Source: an uncultured Acetatifactor sp.
Lineage (GTDB): Bacteria > Bacillota > Clostridia > Lachnospirales > Lachnospiraceae
Direction of reading: 5' to 3'
Assembly: GCF_910585425.1 (NCBI RefSeq)
Contig: NZ_CAJUCP010000002.1
Coordinates: forward strand, 106,886 to 170,885
Length of the DNA stretch: 64,000 bases
Positions 26,394 to 34,280 of this stretch are shown one piece after another. Numbering within the stretch: the first letter of the stretch is position 1; each line of letters starts with the position of its first letter. The translations under genes and the position numbers were made by a program. The notes under the pieces were generated by a model that was given only the letters and a program-made list of their open reading frames with translations, searched no databases and was not told where the DNA came from.

Positions 26394-27062
26394 TCAAATC
26401 CTCCTGAGCCTTTCCAGCACCGTCCTGGCACAGTCCTCCACGAAGGCATCCATCTCTTTTTCCGTCAGATAGGGATACTCCCGCTCCAGGTTCTCCCTCC
26501 CGGCCCTGTAAAAGCCTGTGATATACACCCTGCGGTCGTCAAGGGCATCCCTTCCGAAGATATCCATGTAGGAATTCACGAAGCCCTGGGCGGCCTCATA
26601 GACGGCAAATGCCCGAAAGTCCGGATGCTTTTTCAGATAGACAAAATCCAGGTCGTACCAGTCCCTTTTCATGGCACGGTTCAGCTCGTCCCTGTCCCCC
26701 CCAAATGCCTGGGAATGCTTTGCCAATTCCGGCCGGTAGATGCGCCAGGCCCATTCCTGGTCGGTCAGCAGATGGACCAGGTAACCCAGGAAGAAAGAGT
26801 ATTCCTCCACGTTGTAGGCCTGCCGCTGCCCTTCGCTGAAATACCGATCCAGGAAAGCCTGGACATTGATTTCCTTGGGCTCCCCATCCTTGTTTATCCG
26901 GAAATGGGACACCCTGCTGTCCGGCGTATAGGCCGTCCAGTCCGCATTGGGCAGGCCGCTGTCCGGCGCGATGTTCCCCACCACGAACTGGGTCTGCGCG
27001 ATTCCCTCCAGGCAGTCCAAAAGCCGATCCGCTATCCGCAAGTGTACCATCCATGTCGCCAT
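26394..27062 (-). CDS. Zinc-dependent phospholipase C-like (PF00882) hydrolase
   Basis: A 222-residue protein beginning MATWMVHLRIADRLLDCLEG. It has conserved His and Asp positions of the zinc phospholipase C/S1-P1-like fold (VVGNIAPDSG, FFLGYLVHLLTDQEWAWRIY). There is no signal peptide, so it is likely intracellular. The second ATG (27062) is preferred because GAGGAG is seven bases upstream; the first (27068) is too close to it. It lies 75 bp before nspC. The substrate is unknown. Confidence 0.8.
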   Translation of the reverse strand: MATWMVHLRIADRLLDCLEGIAQTQFVVGNIAPDSGLPNADWTAYTPDSRVSHFRINKDGEPKEINVQAFLDRYFSEGQRQAYNVEEYSFFLGYLVHLLTDQEWAWRIYRPELAKHSQAFGGDRDELNRAMKRDWYDLDFVYLKKHPDFRAFAVYEAAQGFVNSYMDIFGRDALDDRRVYITGFYRAGRENLEREYPYLTEKEMDAFVEDCARTVLERLRRI

Positions 27063-27177
27063 GTCCATTCTCCTCTTTCAGATACGGAACGCCCCCTCGG
27101 AGCTTCCGTCCATGGTATGTCTATACTACCATGGCTGCCCGGCCTATTCAAGCTGTTTTTTATCTGTCGGAAATGTG

Positions 27178-27206
27178 TTGACATAATACCCGCATTTTCG
27201 TATAAT
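27178..27206 (+). promoter_or_regulatory. Consensus promoter of the ToxIN locus
   Basis: TTGACA at 27178-27183 and TATAAT at 27201-27206 with an exact 17-bp spacer: both boxes are perfect consensus. The start would fall at about 27213, some 20 bp before the first antitoxin repeat. Confidence 0.92.
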
Positions 27207-27212
27207 ACTGAT

Positions 27213-27371
27213 AGAGGACAGAAATGTCCCAAAGAAGCGGTGTACCCTACCATAAAGTGGGAGTTAAAGAAGCGGTGTACCCTACCATGAGTGGGAGCCA
27301 AAAAAGCGGTGTACCCTACCATAAGTGGGAAATAAAAAGCAAAGGGCTAAGCTGAAAAACTTAGCCTTTTT
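27213..27371 (+). ncRNA. toxI: ToxI-type antitoxin RNA: three tandem repeats plus terminator
   Basis: Three direct repeats of 34-35 bp share the core AGCGGTGTACCCTACCAT, with the AGCGG start at 27236, 27271 and 27305. A terminator follows: GGCTAAG (27345-27351) and CTTAGCC (27360-27366) with T5. The order promoter, short tandem repeats, terminator, toxin gene is exactly that of type III toxin-antitoxin loci. There the repeat RNA is processed by the toxin and each repeat neutralises one toxin molecule. In those loci the terminator is partly read through to express the toxin. Confidence 0.9.
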
Positions 27372-27390
27372 GTGACGAAAGGAGGATTTT

Positions 27391-27912
27391 ATGCATTTTT
27401 CATTTTATTTGATTGATGCCGATTACTGTAATTATCTAAGGGAAGCCGACCCCTGTGTCCCCTACAACATGGAGCACAAGGCGGCACGTCCATTTATAGG
27501 AATTGTATTCACAGTCAATGGATTTCACTACTATGCCCCCTTATCCTCTCCCAAGAAAAAACATTTACATATGAAGAACCAACCGGATTTCCTGAAAATC
27601 AACCGCGGCGAATGGGGCGTAATCAATTTCAATAACATGATTCCTGTCCCCTTTGAATGTCTGACAAAGATAAACCCGCAAATCCATGCATCGGATTCCA
27701 AGCAGGATATCTCTTACAAGAATCTTCTATCTAATCAATTATCATGGTGCAATTCCCATAAAGACGCAATCCTGAAACAGGCTGATAAGTTATACCACAT
27801 TATCACACAAGGAAAAGCATGGGGCAGCCTGTCCGAACGCTGCTGCAATTTTTCCGTCGATGAACAGAGATGCCTCTTATACCGCCTCAGCCCTATTTCG
27901 GATAACCCATAG
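27391..27912 (+). CDS. toxN: ToxN/AbiQ family type III toxin (endoribonuclease)
   Basis: A 173-residue protein. The family core is clear: YLIDADYCNYLREADPCVPY, RPFIGIVFTVNGFHYYAPLS followed by SPKKKH, then INRGEWGVINFNNMIPVPFE. ToxN/AbiQ proteins are sequence-specific endoribonucleases held inactive by ToxI RNA and often act in phage abortive infection. The gene starts 7 bp after GAAAGGAGG and only 20 bp after the antitoxin terminator. It looks more AT-rich than its neighbours, which fits horizontal acquisition. It ends 21 bp before the convergent MATE gene. Confidence 0.95.
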   Translation: MHFSFYLIDADYCNYLREADPCVPYNMEHKAARPFIGIVFTVNGFHYYAPLSSPKKKHLHMKNQPDFLKINRGEWGVINFNNMIPVPFECLTKINPQIHASDSKQDISYKNLLSNQLSWCNSHKDAILKQADKLYHIITQGKAWGSLSERCCNFSVDEQRCLLYRLSPISDNP

Positions 27913-27933
27913 CAAGAAAGTCTGCGCATCCCC

Positions 27934-29268
27934 TCACCCCTGCTCCAGCCGCAGCCGCCTGTAGATCAGCACGGCACATCCCGCGGTCACCCATTCCGTA
28001 AAGCAGAACGCCCACCATACCCCGTCCGCCCCCAGAAAGGCGGTGAACAGGTACGCCGCCGGGATGATCACCGCCCCGTAGCGCAACAGGGAGATCACCA
28101 GGGACTGCCCTCCCCTGCCCAGGCCCTCCAGCGCGCCGCAGCAGGTGACGGAGCATGCCGACAGGACGAATCCCAGGCTGATGATCCGCAGGGCCGTCCC
28201 GCCGATCCCTATGGTATCCGGGCTGTCCGTGAACAGGCCGATCAGAGCTTCCGGCATCAGCCAGGAGACCACGGTGCCCGCCAGCATGATTCCCATGTTC
28301 ATGGCCAGGGCCGTGCGGTAGATCCTCCGCACCCGCCCGTATTCCCCTGCGCCGTAATTGTAGCCGAGCAGAGGCCTTATGCCCTGGATGATGCCGTTGG
28401 CGGTGAGATAGATGAAGGTCTGCAGCTTGTAATATACCCCCAGCACCAGCACATATTTCTCCGAGAAACCGGCCAGCAGCCCGTTCAGCACGGTAATCAA
28501 CAGGGAGGGCAGGGCCAGGTTCAGGGTGGCCGATATCCCCACGGAATACAGCTTTTTCACGATTCCGGCCTCGAAGACCATATATTTCCTTCCCAGCCGC
28601 ACCGGAATGGGCCGCAGTACATAGAACAACAGGTACACCGCCAAAGTGATGCACTGTCCGATTCCGGTGGCATAGGCCGCCCCGGCGATGCCCATGGCGG
28701 GGATCGGACCCGCCCCGAATATCATCAGGGGATCCAGCAGGATATTTGCCACGCAGCCGCACAGCATGCTGAACATGGAGACTTTCATCTTCCCCGCTGC
28801 CTGAAAAATCTTTTCAAAAGACAGCCCCAAAGCGATGACAGGGGAAAAGAGGAAAGCCCTGTCCGCATAGCACAGCGCCAGCTCCCCGATGGCTCCACTG
28901 GCAGTGAAATTCCGCAGGAACACCGGCATCCCCAGGATACAGACAGCCGCCAGCAGGATGCCCTGGAGGAAGCTCAGGAGCGTCCCCACCGTGGCGGCCC
29001 GATTGGACCTCTCCTGCTCCCTCGCCCCCAGATAGAAGGCGATGACGGCGTTCATGCCCACCCCGAAGCCGATGGCGATGGCATTGATCAGGTTCTGCAC
29101 CGGATACACCAAAGCCAGCGCGGTCATGGCCTCCTCGCTGACTTTAGCCACGAAATAGCTGTCAATGATATTGTACAGCGCGTTCACCGCCATGGACAGC
29201 ACCATGGGCAGGGACATGGACACCACCAGCGGCAATATCCTTTTTTCTTTCATAAATGTCTGATCCAT
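27934..29268 (-). CDS. MATE family efflux transporter
   Basis: A 444-residue, 12-helix protein. The opening LPLVVSMSLPMVLSMAVNAL and NIIDSYFVAKVSEEAMTALA, and the matching second-half motif, are typical of NorM/DinF-like MATE pumps. It should export cationic compounds using a sodium or proton gradient. It is preceded by GGGAGAAGAGG. A terminator for the gene upstream lies at 29323-29353, so it is probably transcribed on its own. Confidence 0.95.
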   Translation of the reverse strand: MDQTFMKEKRILPLVVSMSLPMVLSMAVNALYNIIDSYFVAKVSEEAMTALALVYPVQNLINAIAIGFGVGMNAVIAFYLGAREQERSNRAATVGTLLSFLQGILLAAVCILGMPVFLRNFTASGAIGELALCYADRAFLFSPVIALGLSFEKIFQAAGKMKVSMFSMLCGCVANILLDPLMIFGAGPIPAMGIAGAAYATGIGQCITLAVYLLFYVLRPIPVRLGRKYMVFEAGIVKKLYSVGISATLNLALPSLLITVLNGLLAGFSEKYVLVLGVYYKLQTFIYLTANGIIQGIRPLLGYNYGAGEYGRVRRIYRTALAMNMGIMLAGTVVSWLMPEALIGLFTDSPDTIGIGGTALRIISLGFVLSACSVTCCGALEGLGRGGQSLVISLLRYGAVIIPAAYLFTAFLGADGVWWAFCFTEWVTAGCAVLIYRRLRLEQG

Positions 29269-29316
29269 CCTCTTCTCCCTTCTCGCCCCTCCCGGGAACG
29301 CCGCGCTTCTCCGCGC

Positions 29317-29353
29317 AAAAAAGCCACGCAGTCACTCTGTGCGACTGCGTGGC
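29317..29353 (-). terminator. Terminator downstream of the 29461-30024 gene
   Basis: GCCACGCAGTC (29323-29333) and GACTGCGTGGC (29343-29353) form an 11-bp perfect stem. On the minus strand it is followed by T6 (29317-29322). It separates the membrane-anchored protein genes from the MATE gene. Confidence 0.9.
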
Positions 29354-29460
29354 GAAAAAAGATTTCTCTTGAAAAATCCACTCCCCGGAGGGTTTTATAG
29401 AATTTTTATACCATATTTCCGGTCAAAATGCAAGCAAAAATAATGTCATTTTACTCCGCC

Positions 29461-30024
29461 TCATTTTACCCCGACACCAATCGTGCCGGACGGTTTTATC
29501 TTTTCTCCGGTCATCAGGATAATCTGCAGCGACGTGTTTTCCGTGTCCCACCTGTAGCCTTTGCTTGCAAACTCATCGGAAGAATTTTCCATTTTGTCCG
29601 TTTCCTGCCCGTACAGCGATGTCAGCGTCTGCACCTGCTCCGCAATCCATTCCTCGTAGTCCTCTCCCAGATGGAAGCTGAATTTGACCGTTGACAGGCC
29701 GCCATCATGGAACTCAAAGGCGGCAGTGGCGTTACGGCCCCCCAGCTCGAAAGGGGTATCTGCATTGTATTCGATGTACTCGCCATCGGCTTCCCATTTC
29801 ATGCCCTCCGTAAGCTCATATGGCAGGGCCTTTTTCACATCCTCCAGAGACGCCCCCCACGCTAACCCGCCGAACTGATACTCGCCGTCCGCGCTCAGCT
29901 CATCCAGCGGCACTGCCTTAGGCCCGCTCTGCTTCCTGGCCAGCATGAAATATGCCGCAACAGCAAGGACGGCTACGGCCAACAGGATTGTGGCGGTAAT
30001 GGCAAATGATTTCTTTTTCTTCAT
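29461..30024 (-). CDS. Membrane-anchored extracellular protein with C-terminal PSGTIGV motif
   Basis: A 187-residue protein with one N-terminal membrane helix (about residues 7-26, after MKKKKSF). A soluble domain starts LDELSADGEYQFGGLAWGAS. The chosen start at 30024 follows GGAGG; the upstream extension is unsupported. Its last residues, KPSGTIGVGVK, nearly repeat those of the adjacent upstream gene product, so the two look like diverged tandem paralogues with a conserved C-terminus. No known domain is recognised. Confidence 0.8.
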   Translation of the reverse strand: MKKKKSFAITATILLAVAVLAVAAYFMLARKQSGPKAVPLDELSADGEYQFGGLAWGASLEDVKKALPYELTEGMKWEADGEYIEYNADTPFELGGRNATAAFEFHDGGLSTVKFSFHLGEDYEEWIAEQVQTLTSLYGQETDKMENSSDEFASKGYRWDTENTSLQIILMTGEKIKPSGTIGVGVK

Positions 30025-30132
30025 AAGAACACCTCCTCGTCTGAACACAAAGAATGAATAGTTTCCAATCCTCAGCCATACCATGAAATATCTCTGCATG
30101 GTCGCAAAGGCTGAATCGCAGAATCAAAAAAG

Positions 30133-30624
30133 TCATTCCACATTTACACCAATCGTACCGGACGGTTTTGTCGCATCTCCGGCCCTAAATGATTCGCCCT
30201 GAAGGATAATCTCCATAAAGTTTGCGTCCGCGGAAAAAACGGTTCGCTCAGAGGTAACGATTGCCACATTTCGGAAGCCTCTGTCAAAATATATATATCC
30301 GTTTTCCATTATAGGAACACGCTCTGTTTCACGCTCTATATAATCCCACCTATAAATCGATTCAAAAAAGTAATCCTCCAAATGAAAGCTCGGTCCCAAA
30401 CTGTTGTATACAAAAATAGCATCTTCTTCTGTTTGGATTGTTATCGTTCCGGTCAATCTGTTCAACAGCCAGTCTATGTTCCTGTTCTTTATAACTATTT
30501 TAACCTCGTTATGAACTCCCTCCTCAACAACCACACCATGAAACGTCGTGGTGTGGCTGCAAAAACAGAAAACTATAATTGCAATACCAATTACAGCGAA
30601 ACTTGCCAAAATCCGCTTTTTCAT
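30133..30624 (-). CDS. Small membrane-anchored protein, paralogue sharing the PSGTIGV C-terminus
   Basis: A 163-residue protein with an N-terminal helix (ILASFAVIGIAIIVFCFCSH) and an extracellular domain. It ends KPSGTIGVNVE, as in the neighbour downstream. The first possible codon is a TTG at 30642, but the ATG at 30624 has GGGAG upstream. It looks more AT-rich than the genes further out, in line with the accessory character of this stretch. Function unknown. Confidence 0.7.
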   Translation of the reverse strand: MKKRILASFAVIGIAIIVFCFCSHTTTFHGVVVEEGVHNEVKIVIKNRNIDWLLNRLTGTITIQTEEDAIFVYNSLGPSFHLEDYFFESIYRWDYIERETERVPIMENGYIYFDRGFRNVAIVTSERTVFSADANFMEIILQGESFRAGDATKPSGTIGVNVE

Positions 30625-30860
30625 TCTCGAATTTGCTCCCAAATCAGAAATTTTCTCTATGAGTTATCTTCACTGAACCACCATATTTATACTGCATGTC
30701 ATTATCATAATCACTCCACACCTGAGTATACTCTCTTGTCCAATTTGTCCCTGCGTTCAGTTACATGGTTTTAACGGTAGAAGCCTTTCCCATTAAAGAA
30801 TCATCGGATGCATAAACCGTTAGCGACTTTAATTTATTATATAATCCTCATAACCTTATA

Positions 30861-30909
30861 GCAATACGTCGTATTAGTTTCTTTTTTCGCAACTAATACG
30901 ACATATTGT
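30861..30909. repeat. Near-perfect 17-19 bp inverted repeat
   Basis: AATACGTCGTATTAGTT (30863-30879) and its complement (30891-30907) differ at one position and enclose an 11-base loop. They lie in an otherwise AT-rich, gene-poor stretch (30625-31126). The palindrome may be an operator or the end of a lost element. It sits immediately before the start of the small frame at 30911. Confidence 0.7.
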
Positions 30910-30910
30910 A

Positions 30911-31135
30911 TTGTATTGCATTCCGTCTTTGTGGTACAAGACCTTAAAATCTATTCTGTTTTCATTTGCCCTGGGCCTGGCGCTGTATGCCACTGTACTT
31001 CCGGATACGACACCGGAGCCGAAAGAGCCTGTCCCGACAGCCAGCCCGGCTCAGGATGAGACGGAATCGCCAGCAGACGGAATCAGAATAAAGCATATAT
31101 CTGATAGAGATCAAGATGAGGATAACTCACAATAA
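30911..31135 (+). CDS. Doubtful 74-codon frame for a small secreted or membrane peptide
   Basis: The frame opens with TTG and has no visible ribosome binding site. The product has a short hydrophobic stretch (ILFSFALGLALYATV) and then an acidic, Pro/Thr/Glu-rich tail ending RDQDEDNSQ. It converges with the HTH-TPR regulator and overlaps its last codons by 9 bp. In RRNPP-type systems a small exported peptide gene lies next to such a regulator, which is the main reason to list it. It may instead be a pseudogene fragment. Confidence 0.25.
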   Translation: MYCIPSLWYKTLKSILFSFALGLALYATVLPDTTPEPKEPVPTASPAQDETESPADGIRIKHISDRDQDEDNSQ

Positions 31136-33025
31136 AAATTTCTCCTCTCTGACCTGTAAAAATTCCTCAAAATAGTAATCATACCTAAACCGCACCAAAG
31201 ACTGGCATAACCGGAAAGCATCATTCCATTTAGGCCGCAAAACATCAAACAACTTCGGCTCTTTCGAAGCGATTTCATATGAATTCCACGCATATGCGTA
31301 AAGAATCGAGGCAACAGAATCAATCAGGGGCCATTTGAGAAAATTGCAAATGGCCTCCTCGTTCAGCTCCACCGCCAGCTTCAGGCATCCCTTGTCATCC
31401 AAATAATTGTCATAGCCACTCATCAGGATGCCATATCCTCTATGTTCAATCCCCGTTCTGCCTCTCTGCTGCTCCAAAGAAAACATAACCGTATCAAACC
31501 ATTTCCCGGCCTCCTCCAAACGCCCCAGTCTCCGGTAGACCGAAGCGATATTGCTGGCGATGATGCATTCCTCCCGCTCAAATACCCACCATTTCAAGTC
31601 CCGTCCCTCCTCCGAAGGCACCGTGCAGTGCAGCGCCCGGAGCAGCAGCTCCAGCGCCTCCTCCAGCGCGCCCTCTTTCTTCCACTTCATCAGCGCCTCC
31701 CAGAACAGCAGCTCCTGCCTCACCCTCGGATATGTGGCGTCCACCTTCCTGCGGAACCTCTCTATCTCTATCCATACCCGCTCCCATTCGCGGCGCCCAA
31801 TCCATGTAGAAATCTGCTGCCGTAATTCCAGCACCTCCACGGAGTCCGCCTCCACCATGGCCGTCTTCCAGCCGCCGCATTTCCCGTACTGCCGCATCAG
31901 CCGCTGGTAGTTCTCATAGGAGGGCTTGTGGACTCCTTTCTCTATCTTCTCCAGCTGCCGTTCCGTCACGATTATCCCGTCCGCGTCATGGATGGCCCGG
32001 GCCCGGGATTTCCCCTCGCATTTGCGCAGCATCCGCAGCACCACGCCGATCTCCCTGGTATTGTCCACGGAAATCCCCTGCCAGATCCGGTATCCCGGAT
32101 AACCGAACCATTCATACAGCCTCTGGAAGGCCTCCCGGAACTCCGCCGCCTGCTCCAGGTATGCCGCCTCCCCCCCGTCCCGGGGCCGCATCCGCCCCAT
32201 CAGCTCCAGCAATGGCAGCAGGTAGCTGTGGCTGTTGTTCCTGCGCAGCATTTCCAGGGCCTCCCTGGCAAAGGCGAATACGGGCTGCCCAATCCCTCTC
32301 CGGCCCTGCAGCGACAGCCATATGCCCAGCATGGCCGTCTGGGGCGCTATCAGGGCCTCCACCCGCTCCCGCCAATGGTGCGCCTTCGGGTACCTGCGGA
32401 CAGCCTGCCAGAGCTCCCAGGCTTCCTCCTCCCTGCCCCGGACCATCCGCGCCGCGGCCTCCAGGAGCACTGCCTCCAGCTCCGACGGGGCCAGCCACAG
32501 ATCCTCCATCCCCCGCTCCCAGCCCTCCGGAACCGTACAGCAGACCGCCCTCCGGGCCATGTCGGACAGCCTGACGGCATCTGCCTCCTCCCCGTCCCGC
32601 CTCCAGTCCAGGAGCGCCAGGAGCGCCTCCGCCTTACATAGGAACTGTTCCTCCAGGGGCTCCCTTTTCCCGTACGCATGCCTGTATTCCCGCAGCTTCC
32701 CCACCGCCTCCCCGGGCCTGGCGGGCAGCAGGAGGCAGATGTCCTCCCGTCTGCGCCACCTGTCCAGCTCTTCCGCGGAGGCCACCACCTCAAAGTAGTC
32801 CGTGCCCACGCCCATGCGGTGCATCAGTGTATCCCCGGGCAGCTTTGTCCAGCCTATCCTGCCGGTTTCCATGTGGCCCAGGGCCGTCTTGCTGAGGATG
32901 CCCCTTGCCAGCTCCTCCCTGGATATGCCCCTTTTCTCCCGCTCCTCCTGCAGCATCTTGCCGCATATCTGATTATATTCCCTCTCGAACTTGATTCCGG
33001 ACTCTGCGTCCTCATGATTTCCCAT
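31127..33025 (-). CDS. Large HTH-TPR (RRNPP-like) transcriptional regulator
   Basis: A 632-residue protein. The N-terminal Cro/C1-type helix-turn-helix is EREKRGISREELARGILSKT, then LGHMETGRIGW. The rest, about 500 residues, is alpha-helical with TPR-like pairs such as WVFEREECIIASNIASVYRR. A second HTH-like segment (ADGIIVTERQLEKIEKGVHK) lies near residue 360. This order resembles RRNPP quorum-sensing receptors but is about twice as long. The start at 33025 follows GGAGG. The promoter is at 33174-33202, and a family A repeat lies in the leader. Confidence 0.82.
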   Translation of the reverse strand: MGNHEDAESGIKFEREYNQICGKMLQEEREKRGISREELARGILSKTALGHMETGRIGWTKLPGDTLMHRMGVGTDYFEVVASAEELDRWRRREDICLLLPARPGEAVGKLREYRHAYGKREPLEEQFLCKAEALLALLDWRRDGEEADAVRLSDMARRAVCCTVPEGWERGMEDLWLAPSELEAVLLEAAARMVRGREEEAWELWQAVRRYPKAHHWRERVEALIAPQTAMLGIWLSLQGRRGIGQPVFAFAREALEMLRRNNSHSYLLPLLELMGRMRPRDGGEAAYLEQAAEFREAFQRLYEWFGYPGYRIWQGISVDNTREIGVVLRMLRKCEGKSRARAIHDADGIIVTERQLEKIEKGVHKPSYENYQRLMRQYGKCGGWKTAMVEADSVEVLELRQQISTWIGRREWERVWIEIERFRRKVDATYPRVRQELLFWEALMKWKKEGALEEALELLLRALHCTVPSEEGRDLKWWVFEREECIIASNIASVYRRLGRLEEAGKWFDTVMFSLEQQRGRTGIEHRGYGILMSGYDNYLDDKGCLKLAVELNEEAICNFLKWPLIDSVASILYAYAWNSYEIASKEPKLFDVLRPKWNDAFRLCQSLVRFRYDYYFEEFLQVREEKFLL

Positions 33026-33055
33026 AACCGCCTCCATGCCGCGGATCCCGCTTTT

Positions 33056-33157
33056 TATACTGCGCACCGGTCAAATTTGCAGTACAACCCGACTGCAGAC
33101 CGCCGACCAGCCGCTTTCCCGGGGACGCCACTGTAAATCCTGGCGGTCTGCAGTATA
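33056..33157. mobile_element. Family A palindromic MITE-like repeat, copy 1 (102 bp)
   Basis: It is bounded by TATACTGC (33056-33063) and GCAGTATA (33150-33157). Internally ACTGCAGACCGCC pairs with the right-hand GGCGGTCTGCAGT, so the RNA or DNA would form a long hairpin. Copies 2 (35107-35207) and 3 (37823-37912) share the same ends and core. This copy lies in the 5' leader of the HTH-TPR regulator. Confidence 0.85.
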
Positions 33158-33173
33158 TCATAGGTGTATCTTC

Positions 33174-33202
33174 AGTATAGCAAGGATCCGCAGCCGGGTC
33201 AA
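33174..33202 (-). promoter_or_regulatory. Promoter of the HTH-TPR regulator
   Basis: On the minus strand TTGACC (33197-33202) and TATACT (33174-33179) with a 17-bp spacer. The predicted start is at about 33167, so the transcript carries the whole family A repeat before the start codon at 33025. Confidence 0.75.
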
Positions 33203-33301
33203 TCCTTGTGTCGATTGCAAATGTTTGATAATTCATTTATGGGCAGGACAGGATTTACCGAAAAAGCATGCTGCCCGCTGCCGAAAGAGCAGAACCGCTC
33301 C

Positions 33302-33368
33302 GAAGCGGTGTCCCCTGCATAAATGGGAATCAAAAAAGAGCCAAGCCGAAAGACTTAGCCCTTTTCGT
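33302..33368 (+). ncRNA. Orphan single-repeat ToxI-like RNA with terminator, no toxin gene
   Basis: One repeat unit (core AAGCGGTGTCCCCTGCATAA) is followed by an A-rich spacer and a hairpin around GAAAGACTTAGCCCTTTTCG. Order, spacing and sequence match the third ToxI repeat plus terminator at 27301-27371. No ToxN frame follows; the next gene is a GDPD on the other strand. It is either a decayed relic of a second locus or a detached antitoxin. No good promoter is evident. Confidence 0.7.
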
Positions 33369-33415
33369 CAACAGGACAATCCGTGCTGCCCGGGGAATGA
33401 CGCCTCCCGTCCTCC

Positions 33416-34162
33416 CTACTCCAACCGGTTCGTGGTAATGAAATCCACTCCCCACGCCGCCAGCCGTTCTGCCTCCGCTTTGTCGTCGCAGGTCCAGCAG
33501 TTCACCAGGATTCCCTCTCCGTGCAGCTCCTCCACGATCTCCTTCGTCAGGGCCTTGTAGTAGATGTCCAGGTTCAGCCCGTAGCGCTTCAGCGTATCCA
33601 GGATCTCCCCGTTATATTCCATGGTCAGGTAGTACAGCCCCTGGTCCGGAAGGAGGTCTCTGAGGCGAATCATATTGTTCAGGGCGAAGGAGATGAACAC
33701 GACATGCTCCAGGTAGCCCAGGTCTTCAATCTCCTCCACCAGCCGTTTGACGTCCTCCGGCAGGAATTCGTTTTTCAGTTCCAGCACACACGTCTTACCG
33801 TATTTCCTGCAGATTGTGATATATTCCTTCAAATTCGGGATGATCAGATCCTGCCTGTCCTCCAGGCATACGTCCTGCGCCGCTTCCGTCGCGGGGCACA
33901 TGTCCTTCAGGGCAATCCCCCGGACAGCCTCATAGTCGGATTCCTCCACCCTGACATCCTCCCGGGCCACACGCCCTGTGGTGTCGTCATGGATGACGAC
34001 GAATCTGCCGTCCTTCGTCACATGGGCGTCCGTCTCCACGCCGTAGTAGCTGCGGTTCCCGGCGGCCACGAAGGCCGGGATGGAGTTCTCCGTCTCCAGG
34101 CCGCTTAAGCCCCGGTGGGCGATCATCCTGGTGCTGCCGCTGTGGATTTTTATGGTGTCCAT
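33416..34162 (-). CDS. Soluble glycerophosphodiester phosphodiesterase
   Basis: A 248-residue GDPD-fold enzyme: MIAHRGLSGLETENSIPAF, YGVETDAHVTKDGRFVVIHD and CVLELKNEF give the catalytic His, metal-binding Glu/Asp and conserved Glu-x-Lys. There is no signal peptide or membrane helix, unlike the paralogue at 17046-17873. It should release sn-glycerol-3-phosphate from deacylated lipids in the cytoplasm. It starts behind GGGAGG and precedes no obvious partner gene. Confidence 0.94.
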   Translation of the reverse strand: MDTIKIHSGSTRMIAHRGLSGLETENSIPAFVAAGNRSYYGVETDAHVTKDGRFVVIHDDTTGRVAREDVRVEESDYEAVRGIALKDMCPATEAAQDVCLEDRQDLIIPNLKEYITICRKYGKTCVLELKNEFLPEDVKRLVEEIEDLGYLEHVVFISFALNNMIRLRDLLPDQGLYYLTMEYNGEILDTLKRYGLNLDIYYKALTKEIVEELHGEGILVNCWTCDDKAEAERLAAWGVDFITTNRLE

Positions 34163-34280
34163 ATCTGCTTCCTCCCTTTTGTGTTCCAGATTGTCCTTAT
34201 CATACCACCTGAGGCACTGTTTCGCAATGAATTTCTATTGCCATTCCGGCAGAATATGGTATGCTTGCCCCCAACCACCG

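Noticed and set aside
27232..27335. Three ~35-bp repeats that could be read as a short CRISPR array
   Set aside because: The repeats abut with no unique spacers, and they are followed by a terminator and a ToxN gene, which identifies them as a ToxI antitoxin.
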